Shown here piece by piece: positions 8,156-16,613 of a stretch of 31,574 bases of DNA. The translations under genes and the position numbers were made by a program. The notes under the pieces are model-generated. The model ran no database searches. It was not told the origin of the DNA and saw only the letters and a program-made list of their open reading frames with translations. The first letter of the stretch is position 1, and every line of letters begins with the position of its first letter. The DNA comes from an uncultured Oscillospiraceae bacterium (GTDB lineage Bacteria > Bacillota > Clostridia > Oscillospirales > Acutalibacteraceae), in assembly GCA_900543395.1 (NCBI GenBank), contig UQQT01000027.1, forward strand, positions 1 through 31,574, written 5' to 3'.

Positions 8156-9589
8156 TCACTTTGTTTTATTGAAAAGAATTCTTGATGTTCTGCCGAATTT
8201 TGTTATCTCGTCGACATCGCATCCAAGCTCTCTTGCAAGAATCTCTACTACTTTCGAACCGCAGAATCCGCCCTGGCATCTTCCCATACCGGCTCTCGTA
8301 CGTCTCTTTACTCCGTCAACGTCCATAGCACCCACAGGACCTTTGATAGCGTCGACAATCTCGCCCTCGGTTATCGTTTCACAACGGCAGATTATATTTC
8401 CGTACTTAGGGTTTTCTTTTATGATTTCGGCTCTCTGTTCGTCTGTCATGTGTCTGAAACGAACGGGAGGCTTGCGCTTCAAATTGTAATGCTCTTTAAG
8501 AGTAACCCCCGGGAAGAGCTTTAAGATAATATCCTCAATATATTTTGCCGTAGCGGGTGCCGCGGAAAGTCCGGGTGATTCGATACCCGCTACATTAATA
8601 AGGCGGGGATTCGATTTAGATTGACCGATAACGAAATCCGTCGAAGCGTCATGTGCACGCAGACCCGCAAAAGATGTGATAGCGTATCTCGTCGAAACGC
8701 TCGGTATACTCTTCGTCGCAAGAGTACGGACTTCTTTAAGTCCCTCAAGTGATGTTGACGTATCGTCCTCGTCGGGAATGTCGGCGGCAGTAGGACCTAT
8801 TATAAGATTGCCGTCAACCGTCGGCGCAACAAGTATGCCCTTACCCATATCGGACGGACATTGGAAAATTGTTTTTGAAACAAGATTTCCGACAGATTTA
8901 TCAAGAAGATAATACTCGCCTTTTCTCGCGATAATGTTTATGGAATTATCTCCTGCTCTCTGTGCAACGTGTCCGGAATGTACGCCTGTTGCATTTATAA
9001 TGTATTTAGCTTTGAATTTGCCGACCGTCGTAGTCATGATAACGCAGTCGTCTGTGGTTTCGGTTCCCGCAACACGGCAGTTTCTGAATAATTCAACGCC
9101 GTTTTCGCACGCAACTTCGGCGGCCGCAATCGTCAGCTCATAGGGACAAACGATTCCCGCGGTTTTTGCAAGAAGCGCACCTACCGCCTCATCGCTGATA
9201 TTAGGCTCCATGATCTGAAGCTCGGTTTTATCTATTATCTCCATACCGGGAACTTTGTTTGCAATTCCTCTGTAATAAAGCTCCCAAACGGTTTTCATTT
9301 CTTTGTCCGAAAAAGCAACGACAAGCGAACCGTTGTTTTTATACGGAACGCTTAAATCCTTACATGTCTGGGGCATTAAAGCACATCCGTCGACGTTAAG
9401 TTTAGCTTTAAGCGAACCGGGCACAGCGTCGAAACCCGCGTGGACAATACCGCTGTTAGCTTTTGACGCGCCCATGGCAACATCGTTTGCTTTTTCAAAA
9501 AGAGCTATTTTTAAGTTGTACTTGGAAAGCTCTCTTGCGATCATTGCGCCGCTTACGCCCGCGCCGATGACTGCAACATCATAGATCAT
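8156..9589 (-). CDS. GlpA-like FAD-dependent glycerol-3-phosphate dehydrogenase subunit with BFD domain
   Basis: A 477-residue protein with an N-terminal FAD-binding DAO fold (VIGAGVSGAMIARELS), a central GlpA/GlpD-like substrate domain (AGIVCPYELTIAAAE, NATGVHS) and a C-terminal BFD-like [2Fe-2S] domain with cysteines in ICRCET and RCQGGFC. It probably oxidises glycerol-3-phosphate to dihydroxyacetone phosphate under anaerobic conditions. The open frame extends to 9655, but GGAGG lies 8 nt before the ATG at 9589, which also begins the FAD motif, so that start is used. It heads a three-gene operon with a strong promoter. No glpK or glpF is present here, and a related hydroxy acid cannot be excluded as substrate. 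Confidence 0.85.
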   Translation of the reverse strand: MIYDVAVIGAGVSGAMIARELSKYNLKIALFEKANDVAMGASKANSGIVHAGFDAVPGSLKAKLNVDGCALMPQTCKDLSVPYKNNGSLVVAFSDKEMKTVWELYYRGIANKVPGMEIIDKTELQIMEPNISDEAVGALLAKTAGIVCPYELTIAAAEVACENGVELFRNCRVAGTETTDDCVIMTTTVGKFKAKYIINATGVHSGHVAQRAGDNSINIIARKGEYYLLDKSVGNLVSKTIFQCPSDMGKGILVAPTVDGNLIIGPTAADIPDEDDTSTSLEGLKEVRTLATKSIPSVSTRYAITSFAGLRAHDASTDFVIGQSKSNPRLINVAGIESPGLSAAPATAKYIEDIILKLFPGVTLKEHYNLKRKPPVRFRHMTDEQRAEIIKENPKYGNIICRCETITEGEIVDAIKGPVGAMDVDGVKRRTRAGMGRCQGGFCGSKVVEILARELGCDVDEITKFGRTSRILFNKTK

Positions 9590-9691
9590 CGAATATTCCT
9601 CCCGTGATAAAATGAGTCCGAATCCGTTAAATAAAATAAATTTAATTATCGGCATTAATAACGAAATCGTTTTTCTTTCTCATACTAATAA

Positions 9692-9720
9692 ATTATATCA
9701 AAGGTTTTTGTATAAGTCAA
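9692..9720 (-). promoter_or_regulatory. Sigma-A promoter of the glpA-like operon
   Basis: On the minus strand TTGACT (9715-9720) and a perfect TATAAT (9692-9697) are exactly 17 bp apart. This leaves a leader of roughly 95 nt before the ATG at 9589. It is one of the best promoters in the window. Confidence 0.8.
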
Positions 9721-9727
9721 CAAAAAA

Positions 9728-9763
9728 GATTGTTTACTTTTTCACAATCAATATGCATATTGA
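9728..9763. promoter_or_regulatory. Candidate operator upstream of the glpA-like promoter
   Basis: TCAATATGCATATTGA at 9748-9763 is a perfect 16-bp palindrome. Overlapping it by 2 bp is a second inverted repeat, GATTGT (9728-9733) with ACAATC (9744-9749). Both lie directly upstream of the -35 box, a placement that suits an activator. The regulator is not encoded nearby. Confidence 0.5.
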
Positions 9764-9802
9764 CAATAATTTAACGATCCGATTTTATTAACCAAAGAAC
9801 GT

Positions 9803-9833
9803 AAAAAACGGACGAATCATAAGACTCGTCCGT
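9803..9833 (-). terminator. Terminator of rpsB-tsf
   Basis: On the minus strand an 11-bp stem (ACGGACGAGTC with GATTCGTCCGT, one wobble pair) with a 4-nt loop is followed by TTTTTT. It lies 19 nt after the tsf stop codon. Confidence 0.9.
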
Positions 9834-9851
9834 AAAAATTATTCGGTTTAA

Positions 9852-10778
9852 TTATTTAACCATGCTCTCGATTTCGGCAGCAAAATCTTCCTGCTTTTTC
9901 TCAATGCCCTCGCCTCTCTCGTAACGAACGAAACCGGTGAGTTTAACAGCCGAGCCCAAAGCTTTTGCAACGCTCTCGACATACTTGCCTACACTGCCCT
10001 CAAAGATATCCGAACGAACGAACTCCTGGTCAACAAGACAGTTCTCTTTGTAATACTTGCCGATTTTACCCTCAACGATCTTCTGAAGAACAGCTTCGGG
10101 CTTAGAAGCCATTTTGGGATCCTCTTTCATCTGAGCTACAAGGATAGCCTTTTCTTTATCAAGCACTTCTGCGGGAACGCTTGCCTCATCAAGATAAGAC
10201 GGATTCATAGCTGCTATCTGCATAGCAACGTTTTTGCCCATAGCGTCAAACTCGGGTTTAGCGGCTGTCGCATCATCAACATCAAATGATACCATAACGC
10301 CTACGGTACCGCCTGCATGAATGTAGGTAGCAACATGACCATCAACGCGTGTAAATCTTCTGACCTTCATATTCTCACGAAGAGCAAGGAATACTTCCTG
10401 AACAGCCTCTTCTACGGTGCCGTTACCGTCAACGACATCGGTTTTAAGAAGGGCGTCAACATCGGCGGGAGCCGAAACACATGCGGTTTTTGCTACTTTA
10501 TTTGCAAGAGCAACGAACGGCTCGCCCTTTGCAACGAAATCGGTTTCACAGTTAATCTCAACAAGAGCACCCGCCTTATCGTCGCTGTACGCGGCGACAA
10601 CGCCCTCTGCAGCAACTCTGCCCGACTTTTTAGCCTGTGAAGCAAGACCTTTCTCTCTGAGAATATCTACTGCCTTATCCATATCTCCGTCTGCTTCGAC
10701 AAGAGCCTTTTTGCAATCCATCATTCCTACGCCGGTCTTCTCACGAAGAGCCTGAACGTCTTTAGCTGTAAATGCCAT
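9852..10778 (-). CDS. tsf: Translation elongation factor Ts
   Basis: A 308-residue EF-Ts, the nucleotide exchange factor that recycles EF-Tu from GDP to GTP in the cytoplasm. The N-terminal UBA-like helix domain is followed by the family signature TGVGMMDCKKAL (residues 16-27), and the core contains NCETDFVAK. The C-terminal coiled-coil and core subdomains are complete, ending in QEDFAAEIESMVK. The start ATG has AGGAGG 9 nt upstream. It is 67 nt downstream of rpsB, the usual order, with a hairpin between the two, and a strong terminator follows it. Nothing is odd about it. Confidence 0.97.
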   Translation of the reverse strand: MAFTAKDVQALREKTGVGMMDCKKALVEADGDMDKAVDILREKGLASQAKKSGRVAAEGVVAAYSDDKAGALVEINCETDFVAKGEPFVALANKVAKTACVSAPADVDALLKTDVVDGNGTVEEAVQEVFLALRENMKVRRFTRVDGHVATYIHAGGTVGVMVSFDVDDATAAKPEFDAMGKNVAMQIAAMNPSYLDEASVPAEVLDKEKAILVAQMKEDPKMASKPEAVLQKIVEGKIGKYYKENCLVDQEFVRSDIFEGSVGKYVESVAKALGSAVKLTGFVRYERGEGIEKKQEDFAAEIESMVK

Positions 10779-10809
10779 AATTTTATTCCTCCTGTTATCA
10801 TTTAAAATC

Positions 10810-10833
10810 AGCCCGCACTGAAAGGCACGGGCT
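10810..10833 (-). other. Intercistronic hairpin between rpsB and tsf
   Basis: AGCCCG pairs with CGGGCT around a 12-nt loop in the short rpsB-tsf spacer. The T-run after it is weak, so it may partly terminate the transcript or protect the rpsB end. This is a frequent arrangement where S2 and EF-Ts levels differ. Confidence 0.4.
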
Positions 10834-10845
10834 AATTATCGTTTA

Positions 10846-11583
10846 TTATTCTGCCTGAGCTTCCTCAGCCTCTGCCGATTCAGCTTCGGGAGCCGACTGT
10901 TCGCCCTGTCTGCCCTCGATAACCGCGTCAGCCATCGCACCTGCAATAAGCTTAACAGCGCGGATAGCGTCGTCGTTTCCGGGGATTACATAATCAATTT
11001 CATCGGGATCGCAGTTTGTATCTACGATAGCAACGATGGGGATTCCGAGCTTATGAGCCTCTGCAACGGCGATTCTCTCTTTTCTGGGGTCTACGATGAA
11101 CATAGCCGCGGGCATTTTCTTCATCTCGGTGATACCGCCGAGGAATTTCTCGAGCTTTTCTATCTGAAGCTTGAGCTTAGCAACTTCCTTTTTGGGAAGA
11201 AGATCGAAAGTTCCGTCGGCTTCCATAGCCTTGAGCTGTGCAAGTCTCTTAATTCTTAATTTAATGGTGTTGAAGTTTGTGAGCATACCGCCGAGCCAAC
11301 GAGCGTTGACGAAAGGCATACCGCAGCGTTCAGCCTCTTCCTTAACGGAATCCATAGCCTGTTTCTTGGTTCCGACGAAAAGAATCTCGCCGCCGTTTGC
11401 GGAAAGCTCGCGGACGAACATATAAGCGTCCTCTAACTTCTTAACCGTCTTCTGAAGGTCGATAATGTAAATTCCGTTACGCTCCGTGAAAATGTAGGGA
11501 GCCATTTTGGGGTTCCATCTTCTGGTCTGATGACCGAAATGAACGCCTGCTTCGAGAAGCTGTTTCATTGATACTACTGACAT
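10846..11583 (-). CDS. rpsB: 30S ribosomal protein S2
   Basis: A 245-residue ribosomal protein S2, part of the small subunit, needed for S1 docking and mRNA binding where S1 is present. It shows the full family pattern: MKQLLEAGVHFGHQTRRWNP, then KMAPYIFTERNGIYIIDLQK, then RWLGGMLTNF, and PIVAIVDTNCDPDEIDYVIP near the end. The tail carries an acidic Glu/Ala-rich extension of about 20 residues, common in Clostridia. GGAGG precedes the ATG. It heads the rpsB-tsf operon behind its own promoter. Confidence 0.97.
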   Translation of the reverse strand: MSVVSMKQLLEAGVHFGHQTRRWNPKMAPYIFTERNGIYIIDLQKTVKKLEDAYMFVRELSANGGEILFVGTKKQAMDSVKEEAERCGMPFVNARWLGGMLTNFNTIKLRIKRLAQLKAMEADGTFDLLPKKEVAKLKLQIEKLEKFLGGITEMKKMPAAMFIVDPRKERIAVAEAHKLGIPIVAIVDTNCDPDEIDYVIPGNDDAIRAVKLIAGAMADAVIEGRQGEQSAPEAESAEAEEAQAE

Positions 11584-11684
11584 GATTTTTCCTCCTTTTG
11601 TTTAACCGCCGCAGACGTCTCTTTGCATAACGGCGCACTGTGCGCAGGGGTTATACAATCAATCTGCGTGAGATTTACCGTAGT

Positions 11685-11713
11685 ATAATACCACATGAAT
11701 TATAAAAATGCAA
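11685..11713 (-). promoter_or_regulatory. Sigma-A promoter of rpsB-tsf
   Basis: On the minus strand TTGCAT (11708-11713) and TATTAT (11685-11690) are 17 bp apart. This gives a leader of about 95 nt that contains a GC-rich hairpin built on GCGCAC and GTGCGC (around 11630-11650). Such leaders often carry S2 autoregulation, but I do not recognise a specific family motif. Confidence 0.7.
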
Positions 11714-11729
11714 TAGAATTTTGAAAATT

Positions 11730-12539
11730 TTATCCTTTTTTCGGTTTAACGCCGTAAAAATGAATTATATTCATATCCTCTTCCATATCGAGTCCGTGCG
11801 CTCCGCTGTCTCCGTCTATCTCATGACAGCCGTGGTCGGGAGCAAACGCGTAGAAAACATCGTGATTTTTCCATTCTCTGTTAATTTTGTCAACAAAGTC
11901 CGAATACGTTTTTATATTTTCCTTTAAAACGTCTATCGCTTCCGGCGCCTCGGGACCTGTGTGGTGCATTGTGCTGTCGTAGTTTCCGTTATATACGACA
12001 ATCAGATCATATTTATCCTCTTTAATAAGCTCGTCTGCCTTACGGTTGACTTCCTCTTCCGTTTCATAAATATAGTAATCCATGTTTCTCTCAAGGAATA
12101 TTTTAGAAATGCTGTCGCCCTCTGTGGAAACGATTGCGCACTTTTTACCGTTCTTTATCAATTCGTCAAAAACGGTATTCTGTTTAAGCACGGGCTTTTT
12201 GTACGCCTTAATTCCGTGAACCTCCGGCATAACGCCTGTATACATCGAAGCAAAGCAAACGGGTGTAACGCTCGGCATAACCGAAAGCATGGGAACGGCA
12301 ACATCGGAGCAAAGAAGAGTGCGGCTAAACAGCGTCGTGTATTTTTGAAAAAGCCACAGTGCGACGGCGTCGGGGTTGAACATAAAGATTCTGTCGACTC
12401 CCCTGCCGTTTGTCTTTTTATTAATTAAAGAAATCAGAATATCGTTGGACTTATCCATATCCGAATTGTTAAATCCGAATGATTCGAGAATGGTTTGTGC
12501 AACGCTTGTTATTCTGATACTGTCGTATAATCCGTCCAT
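11730..12539 (-). CDS. Alkaline-phosphatase-superfamily phosphodiesterase-like protein
   Basis: A 269-residue protein of the alkaline phosphatase superfamily (type I phosphodiesterase/nucleotide pyrophosphatase-like). The nucleophile region is SVTPVCFASMYTG followed by MPEVHGI, with the threonine of VTP as likely nucleophile. Metal ligands are visible in DSTMHHTG, APDHGCHE and GAHGLD near the end. No signal peptide or membrane span is seen, so it is probably cytoplasmic. AAAGGA precedes the ATG. It is the last gene of the long operon that starts at 20029. Hydrolysis of a phosphoester is likely; the substrate is unknown. Confidence 0.8.
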   Translation of the reverse strand: MDGLYDSIRITSVAQTILESFGFNNSDMDKSNDILISLINKKTNGRGVDRIFMFNPDAVALWLFQKYTTLFSRTLLCSDVAVPMLSVMPSVTPVCFASMYTGVMPEVHGIKAYKKPVLKQNTVFDELIKNGKKCAIVSTEGDSISKIFLERNMDYYIYETEEEVNRKADELIKEDKYDLIVVYNGNYDSTMHHTGPEAPEAIDVLKENIKTYSDFVDKINREWKNHDVFYAFAPDHGCHEIDGDSGAHGLDMEEDMNIIHFYGVKPKKG

Positions 12540-12555
12540 ATTTATCCTTTAAAAA

Positions 12556-13572
12556 TTAATCTTTATCAAGATATGTTCCGGATACGTAACCGATATCTTC
12601 GCCGTTGACGGTGATGTGCGCCCAGTTTCCGTTCCACTCGACAACGGTTACTTTATCGCCTATTTTTAATTCCTTTACAACATCATAAGACGTGCCGGGG
12701 CCTTTTCTTACATTAAGTGAATCTCCGACGGAATCGCTTACGGAGTATCTGCCCGTCGACGTATATTTGTATGTAGTTGTTTCGGGAGCCTTTGTCGTAG
12801 TTTCGGCGGGCTTTTTGGTTGTAGTCTCACTGCGTTTTGTAGTCTCTGCGCTCTTTGTCGTGTTATTTGTTTCAGACTGGGGTTTGTAATCGGGAGCATA
12901 TTCGACGTCCGTCATTTTAAGCCAGCCGAAATACTGTGTGCCGTCCGCAGCAAATCCGAGCGTGTAGCCGTCCTCATAAAGGAACGCTTTAATTTCGACA
13001 TAAGTATCCGACGCTGCGATATGGAACGCGCTTTCGGAATAAATCTTATTGCTCGTAAACATTCCGGCTCCGCCTTTTTTTGTTACCTTATAGTAGCCCG
13101 TTTTGTAGTCCTGCGCCTTGGTTGTCGTTTCCGGTGTAACTGTCGGCTCGTCGGCTTTGACTGTTGCTCCGGTATCCTCGGTTGTAATCTCTTTGCCCGA
13201 CGATACTTTTGCAATGAGGGAATCAAGATATCCGCCTTTAAAAAGGAAGAAAACGCCTGCGGCGAGTACGAGAATCGCAACGGCAATTATAATAACAGCC
13301 TTTATACCTGATTTTGATTTTGACGAAGAATCTGAATCAGAGTATTTATCGTCGAAATATTCGTCGGTATTTGCAGGCTTCGGCGCAGGTTTAGGCGAAG
13401 TTTTTGGCGTTTTTTTTGCGCTCTGTTTCGGTTTTTGATATGAAGCCTCATGTTCGAAAACAGCGTCTGCATCATGACGCATACCCTCGCTTGAAGAAGA
13501 TACGCTTCGTCCGCAGAACGGACATATTTTTGCCGAATCCTTTATCTGTGAATTGCAATATTTGCACTGCAT
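12556..13572 (-). CDS. Zinc-ribbon, membrane-anchored SH3b protein
   Basis: A 338-residue protein in four parts. Residues 1-25 form a zinc ribbon (CKYC then CPFC). A charged linker leads to one membrane span (about residues 92-112). A threonine-rich stretch with repeated ETTTK and AETTT units (about 235-270) resembles an extended mucin-like spacer. The C-terminal 60 residues are a bacterial SH3 domain (DSLNVRKGPGTSYDVV, then VEWNGNWAHI) that usually binds cell-wall peptides. A second wall-facing domain sits before the spacer. It follows DUF3006 by 21 nt. A wall-sensing or wall-binding role is inferred; the target is unknown. Confidence 0.75.
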   Translation of the reverse strand: MQCKYCNSQIKDSAKICPFCGRSVSSSSEGMRHDADAVFEHEASYQKPKQSAKKTPKTSPKPAPKPANTDEYFDDKYSDSDSSSKSKSGIKAVIIIAVAILVLAAGVFFLFKGGYLDSLIAKVSSGKEITTEDTGATVKADEPTVTPETTTKAQDYKTGYYKVTKKGGAGMFTSNKIYSESAFHIAASDTYVEIKAFLYEDGYTLGFAADGTQYFGWLKMTDVEYAPDYKPQSETNNTTKSAETTKRSETTTKKPAETTTKAPETTTYKYTSTGRYSVSDSVGDSLNVRKGPGTSYDVVKELKIGDKVTVVEWNGNWAHITVNGEDIGYVSGTYLDKD

Positions 13573-13593
13573 TTTTATATCACTCCGTAAAAA

Positions 13594-13824
13594 TTATTTT
13601 TTATTTTTAACGTTCAGACCGTTTAGTTTATCTCTCATACGGTCTACTCGTTTGTTTTTTTCTTCTTCGTCCGGTAAATATTTTTCACCGTCAAATTTAA
13701 GTATATCACTTTCGCAAACGTTTGGCAATGATGAAATAGAGACATATTTTCTTTTTTTGTCTGCGTATGATATCAAAACCGCGGTATTACCCTCTATTCT
13801 GTCAACAAAAAACAGCTCGTCCAT
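13594..13824 (-). CDS. DUF3006 domain protein
   Basis: A 76-residue small protein matching DUF3006: VDRIEGNTAVLI near the N-terminus, then SSLPNVCESDILKFDGEKY and a charged C-terminal tail with DEEEKNKR. The family has no assigned reaction but is repeatedly found next to ComEC-like metallo-beta-lactamase hydrolases, as here. The ATG lies 1 nt after the hydrolase stop, with AAAGGA 7 nt upstream inside the end of that gene, so translation is probably coupled. Length is normal. Confidence 0.75.
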   Translation of the reverse strand: MDELFFVDRIEGNTAVLISYADKKRKYVSISSLPNVCESDILKFDGEKYLPDEEEKNKRVDRMRDKLNGLNVKNKK

Positions 13825-13825
13825 C

Positions 13826-14731
13826 TTATTTTCCTTTCTCGGTTTCCATTCTGTACTGCTTGCCGTTCGTTCTCATAATTACCGTACCGTCATAATCCGT
13901 TCTGTACACGGCAACGCCGTTATCCTCGAGAGTTTTCAGTGTTGAGGGTGACGGATGAGAGTATCTGTTATTTTCACCGACTGAAATAACTGCGTTTTCC
14001 GGCGATATCATTCTTATAAAATCCGGAGACGATGATGTCGAACTGCCGTGATGCGGAACCTTTAAAACATTGCATTTAAGCGACGGATAAGAATTCATTA
14101 TCCGACTCTCAATCTTCTTTTCCGCGTCGCCTGTCATTAATACCGAAACATCGGAATACGTAACGAGAGTAACAACCGAGTCGTTATTAAGATCCTTGCC
14201 GGTCGATTCGGGAGAGATGATATCAAACCTCATATCACCGTAAGTATACGAATCTCCTGCATAAGCGTAATAAACGTCCGCTCCGCTTTCCGAGACGGCT
14301 CCGATAAAATCTTCATAAAAAGAGGATGTGATATACTGCGCGTCTATATCGGGAATAATAACGTTATTGCACCCGATATTCTCAACTATCTTCGCCATAC
14401 CTCCCGCATGGTCGGAGTGAGGATGCGTAACAATTATACAATCGAATTTTTCGACTCCGACGTTACGGCAGTATTCTTCAACTTTATCTGCATACTCGCT
14501 TTCTCCCGAATCGATAAGTACATAATGACCGTCGTTGACAAAAAGCGTCGAGTCGCCCTGTCCGACGTCGATAAAATGAACCGACATTGTAAAATCGGAA
14601 TCGGCGGGCAGATACGCCGTGCTTTTATCACCTGATGTTTTGGGATATATCCACCCTGCAATTACCGCTAGAATTACTATAACCATATAGACCGCAGGAT
14701 GTATTTTCTTATTATTTTTTCTTTTTGCCAT
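13826..14731 (-). CDS. ComEC-like MBL-fold hydrolase, membrane-anchored
   Basis: A 301-residue protein with one N-terminal hydrophobic span (about residues 13-30) and an extracytoplasmic metallo-beta-lactamase domain like the C-terminal part of ComEC/Rec2. The fold starts VHFIDVGQGDSTLF, the metal site is THPHSDHAGG, and VLKVPHHGS and later SYSHPS-type residues complete it. In ComEC this domain may degrade the non-transported DNA strand; free-standing copies have no settled function. The start overlaps the end of the YgiQ gene by 20 nt and has no good ribosome site, which suggests coupled translation. DUF3006 follows directly. Confidence 0.82.
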   Translation of the reverse strand: MAKRKNNKKIHPAVYMVIVILAVIAGWIYPKTSGDKSTAYLPADSDFTMSVHFIDVGQGDSTLFVNDGHYVLIDSGESEYADKVEEYCRNVGVEKFDCIIVTHPHSDHAGGMAKIVENIGCNNVIIPDIDAQYITSSFYEDFIGAVSESGADVYYAYAGDSYTYGDMRFDIISPESTGKDLNNDSVVTLVTYSDVSVLMTGDAEKKIESRIMNSYPSLKCNVLKVPHHGSSTSSSPDFIRMISPENAVISVGENNRYSHPSPSTLKTLEDNGVAVYRTDYDGTVIMRTNGKQYRMETEKGK

Positions 14732-16613
14732 AGCCGTTTTTCTTTACATTCGTTTTCTGTTTACCGCAGTAAGAGTTTACCTTATTTGAATTATTAAAAC
14801 CGTTTCGATTCGTATTCTTAGCCGACGGACGAATAAGACAATCCGGGGTAAAACCGATAAGGTCGGTTCTGTGCGCTTTCACAAGAGCCTGCTCGACAAG
14901 ATCGTGGTTTTCCGGTGCAAAGTAGCGAAGCAAAGCTCTCTGCATCGCTTTGTCCTTTGATGATTTTGCAACGTAAACCTCTTTCATAGTATAAGGATCA
15001 AGACCGGTATAAAACATAGCCGTCGATATGGTTCCCGGAGTCGGATAAAAGTCCTGCACCTGCTCGGGATGAAGCCCCTGCTGTTTTATAAATAATGCGA
15101 GCTCTATCGCGTCGTTAAGGGTTGAACCCGGATGCGACGACATTAAATACGGAACAAGATACTGTTCTTTGCCTGCGGATTTGCTTAACTCAAAATATCT
15201 TCTCGCAAATTTAAGATAAGTTTCTATATGCGGTTTGCCCATTTTATCGAGTACGGCGGCGGAACAATGCTCGGGCGCTACCTTAAGCTGACCGCTTACA
15301 TGGTAACGCACGAGTTCTCTGAAAAACTCCTCGCTTTCGTCCTCTAACATATAGTCAAAGCGAATTCCGGAACGAATAAAAACTTTTTTAATTCCGGGAA
15401 GCTCTCTTACCGTTCGCAGAATATCGATATATTCCCTGTGATCTGCAACAAGCTGACTGCACGGCACGGGGGCAAGACATTTTTTACCCTTGCACAGTCC
15501 TCGCTGATCCTGATGATTGCACGACGGATGTCTGAAGTTTGCAGACGGACCGCCGATATCGTGTATATAACCCTTAAAGTCGGGCAAAGTTGTCAGCAGT
15601 TTTGCTTCTTTTATGATAGATTCCTTGCTTCTCGACGTTACGTAACGTCCCTGATGAAACGCAAGCGAGCAGAAATTGCACGCGCCGAAGCAGCCCCTGT
15701 TATGAGTTATCGAAAAACGAACCTCTTTTATCGCGGGGACTCCGCCCATCGGTTCATACATAGGATGATATGTACGCATGTAAGGAAGCTCATAAACCTC
15801 GTCAAGCTCTTGTGTTGTCAGAGGGGGCATAGGTTCATTCTGAACAAGCATCATTTTTCCGTGCTTTTGTTTAAGCATTTTACCTCTGACATGATCCTGT
15901 TCATCTTGTTCAAGCCGTACCGAGACTGCGTATTCTCTTTTGCTGTTTATAACATTATCAAGTGACGGACATTCGACGCCTCCGTACGGCGTCTGTCTTA
16001 CGTCTGTAAGATAGCATGTACCGCGTATATCCGTAAGCGAATGAACATCCTCGCCGTTTCGAAGTCTGTCTGCAATTTCGATAATCTGATTTTCGCCCAT
16101 GCCGTATATGAGCAAATCAGCGCCGGACGAAACGAGAATCGACGGCTTGATACAGTCGTCCCAGTAATCGTAGTGAGCGAATCGCCGTAACGAAGCTTCG
16201 AGTCCTCCTATTATAATAGGTATATCGTTTCCGTAAATTTCCTTTATCTTATGACAGTAGACATCTACCGCGCGGTCGGGCCGTTTTCCCGTTTTACCGC
16301 CGGGAGAATATGTATCAACGTTTCTCGGGCGTTTTGCAACCGAATAATGCGCGACCATGGAATCTATGTTACCGCTCGAAACGAGAAAACCGAGTCTCGG
16401 CGTTCCGAACTGCGTAAAATCATCATTTTTGCGCCAATCGGGCTGAGCAAGAAAAGCGACGGTAAATCCCGCATGCTCGAGAACTCTCGTAATAATAGCC
16501 GCTCCGAAGCTCGGATGATCGACATAAGCGTCGCCGTTTACATATACGAAATCAACGCTGTCCCATCCTCTTTTTAACATGTCATCTTTATTAACCGGAA
16601 GAAAATCATTCAT
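14712..16613 (-). CDS. YgiQ-family radical SAM protein
   Basis: A 633-residue radical SAM protein of the YgiQ family. Its cluster motif is CFGACNFC (Cys308, Cys312, Cys315), preceded by HNR and followed by AFHQGRYVTSRS. The N-terminal third is the conserved UPF0313 part (DAYVDHPSFG, GGLEASLRR), and the C-terminal DUF3362-type part includes QVQDFYPTPGT, ending in a basic Asn/Lys tail. The function is unknown; members are widespread in anaerobes. The ATG overlaps the stop region of ftsK by 8 nt, so it is cotranscribed with ftsK. Length agrees with the family. Confidence 0.9.
   Translation of the reverse strand: MNDFLPVNKDDMLKRGWDSVDFVYVNGDAYVDHPSFGAAIITRVLEHAGFTVAFLAQPDWRKNDDFTQFGTPRLGFLVSSGNIDSMVAHYSVAKRPRNVDTYSPGGKTGKRPDRAVDVYCHKIKEIYGNDIPIIIGGLEASLRRFAHYDYWDDCIKPSILVSSGADLLIYGMGENQIIEIADRLRNGEDVHSLTDIRGTCYLTDVRQTPYGGVECPSLDNVINSKREYAVSVRLEQDEQDHVRGKMLKQKHGKMMLVQNEPMPPLTTQELDEVYELPYMRTYHPMYEPMGGVPAIKEVRFSITHNRGCFGACNFCSLAFHQGRYVTSRSKESIIKEAKLLTTLPDFKGYIHDIGGPSANFRHPSCNHQDQRGLCKGKKCLAPVPCSQLVADHREYIDILRTVRELPGIKKVFIRSGIRFDYMLEDESEEFFRELVRYHVSGQLKVAPEHCSAAVLDKMGKPHIETYLKFARRYFELSKSAGKEQYLVPYLMSSHPGSTLNDAIELALFIKQQGLHPEQVQDFYPTPGTISTAMFYTGLDPYTMKEVYVAKSSKDKAMQRALLRYFAPENHDLVEQALVKAHRTDLIGFTPDCLIRPSAKNTNRNGFNNSNKVNSYCGKQKTNVKKNGYGKKKK

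Noticed and set aside
12780..12850. Short repeated units in the SH3 gene, considered as a DNA repeat array
   Set aside because: They encode a Thr-rich protein spacer (ETTTK/AETTT), vary in length, and lie wholly inside the gene; not CRISPR or a mobile repeat.
13118..13438. Plus-strand 106-codon frame opposite the SH3 gene
   Set aside because: A shadow of the Thr/Lys-rich coding sequence on the other strand, without a start signal.
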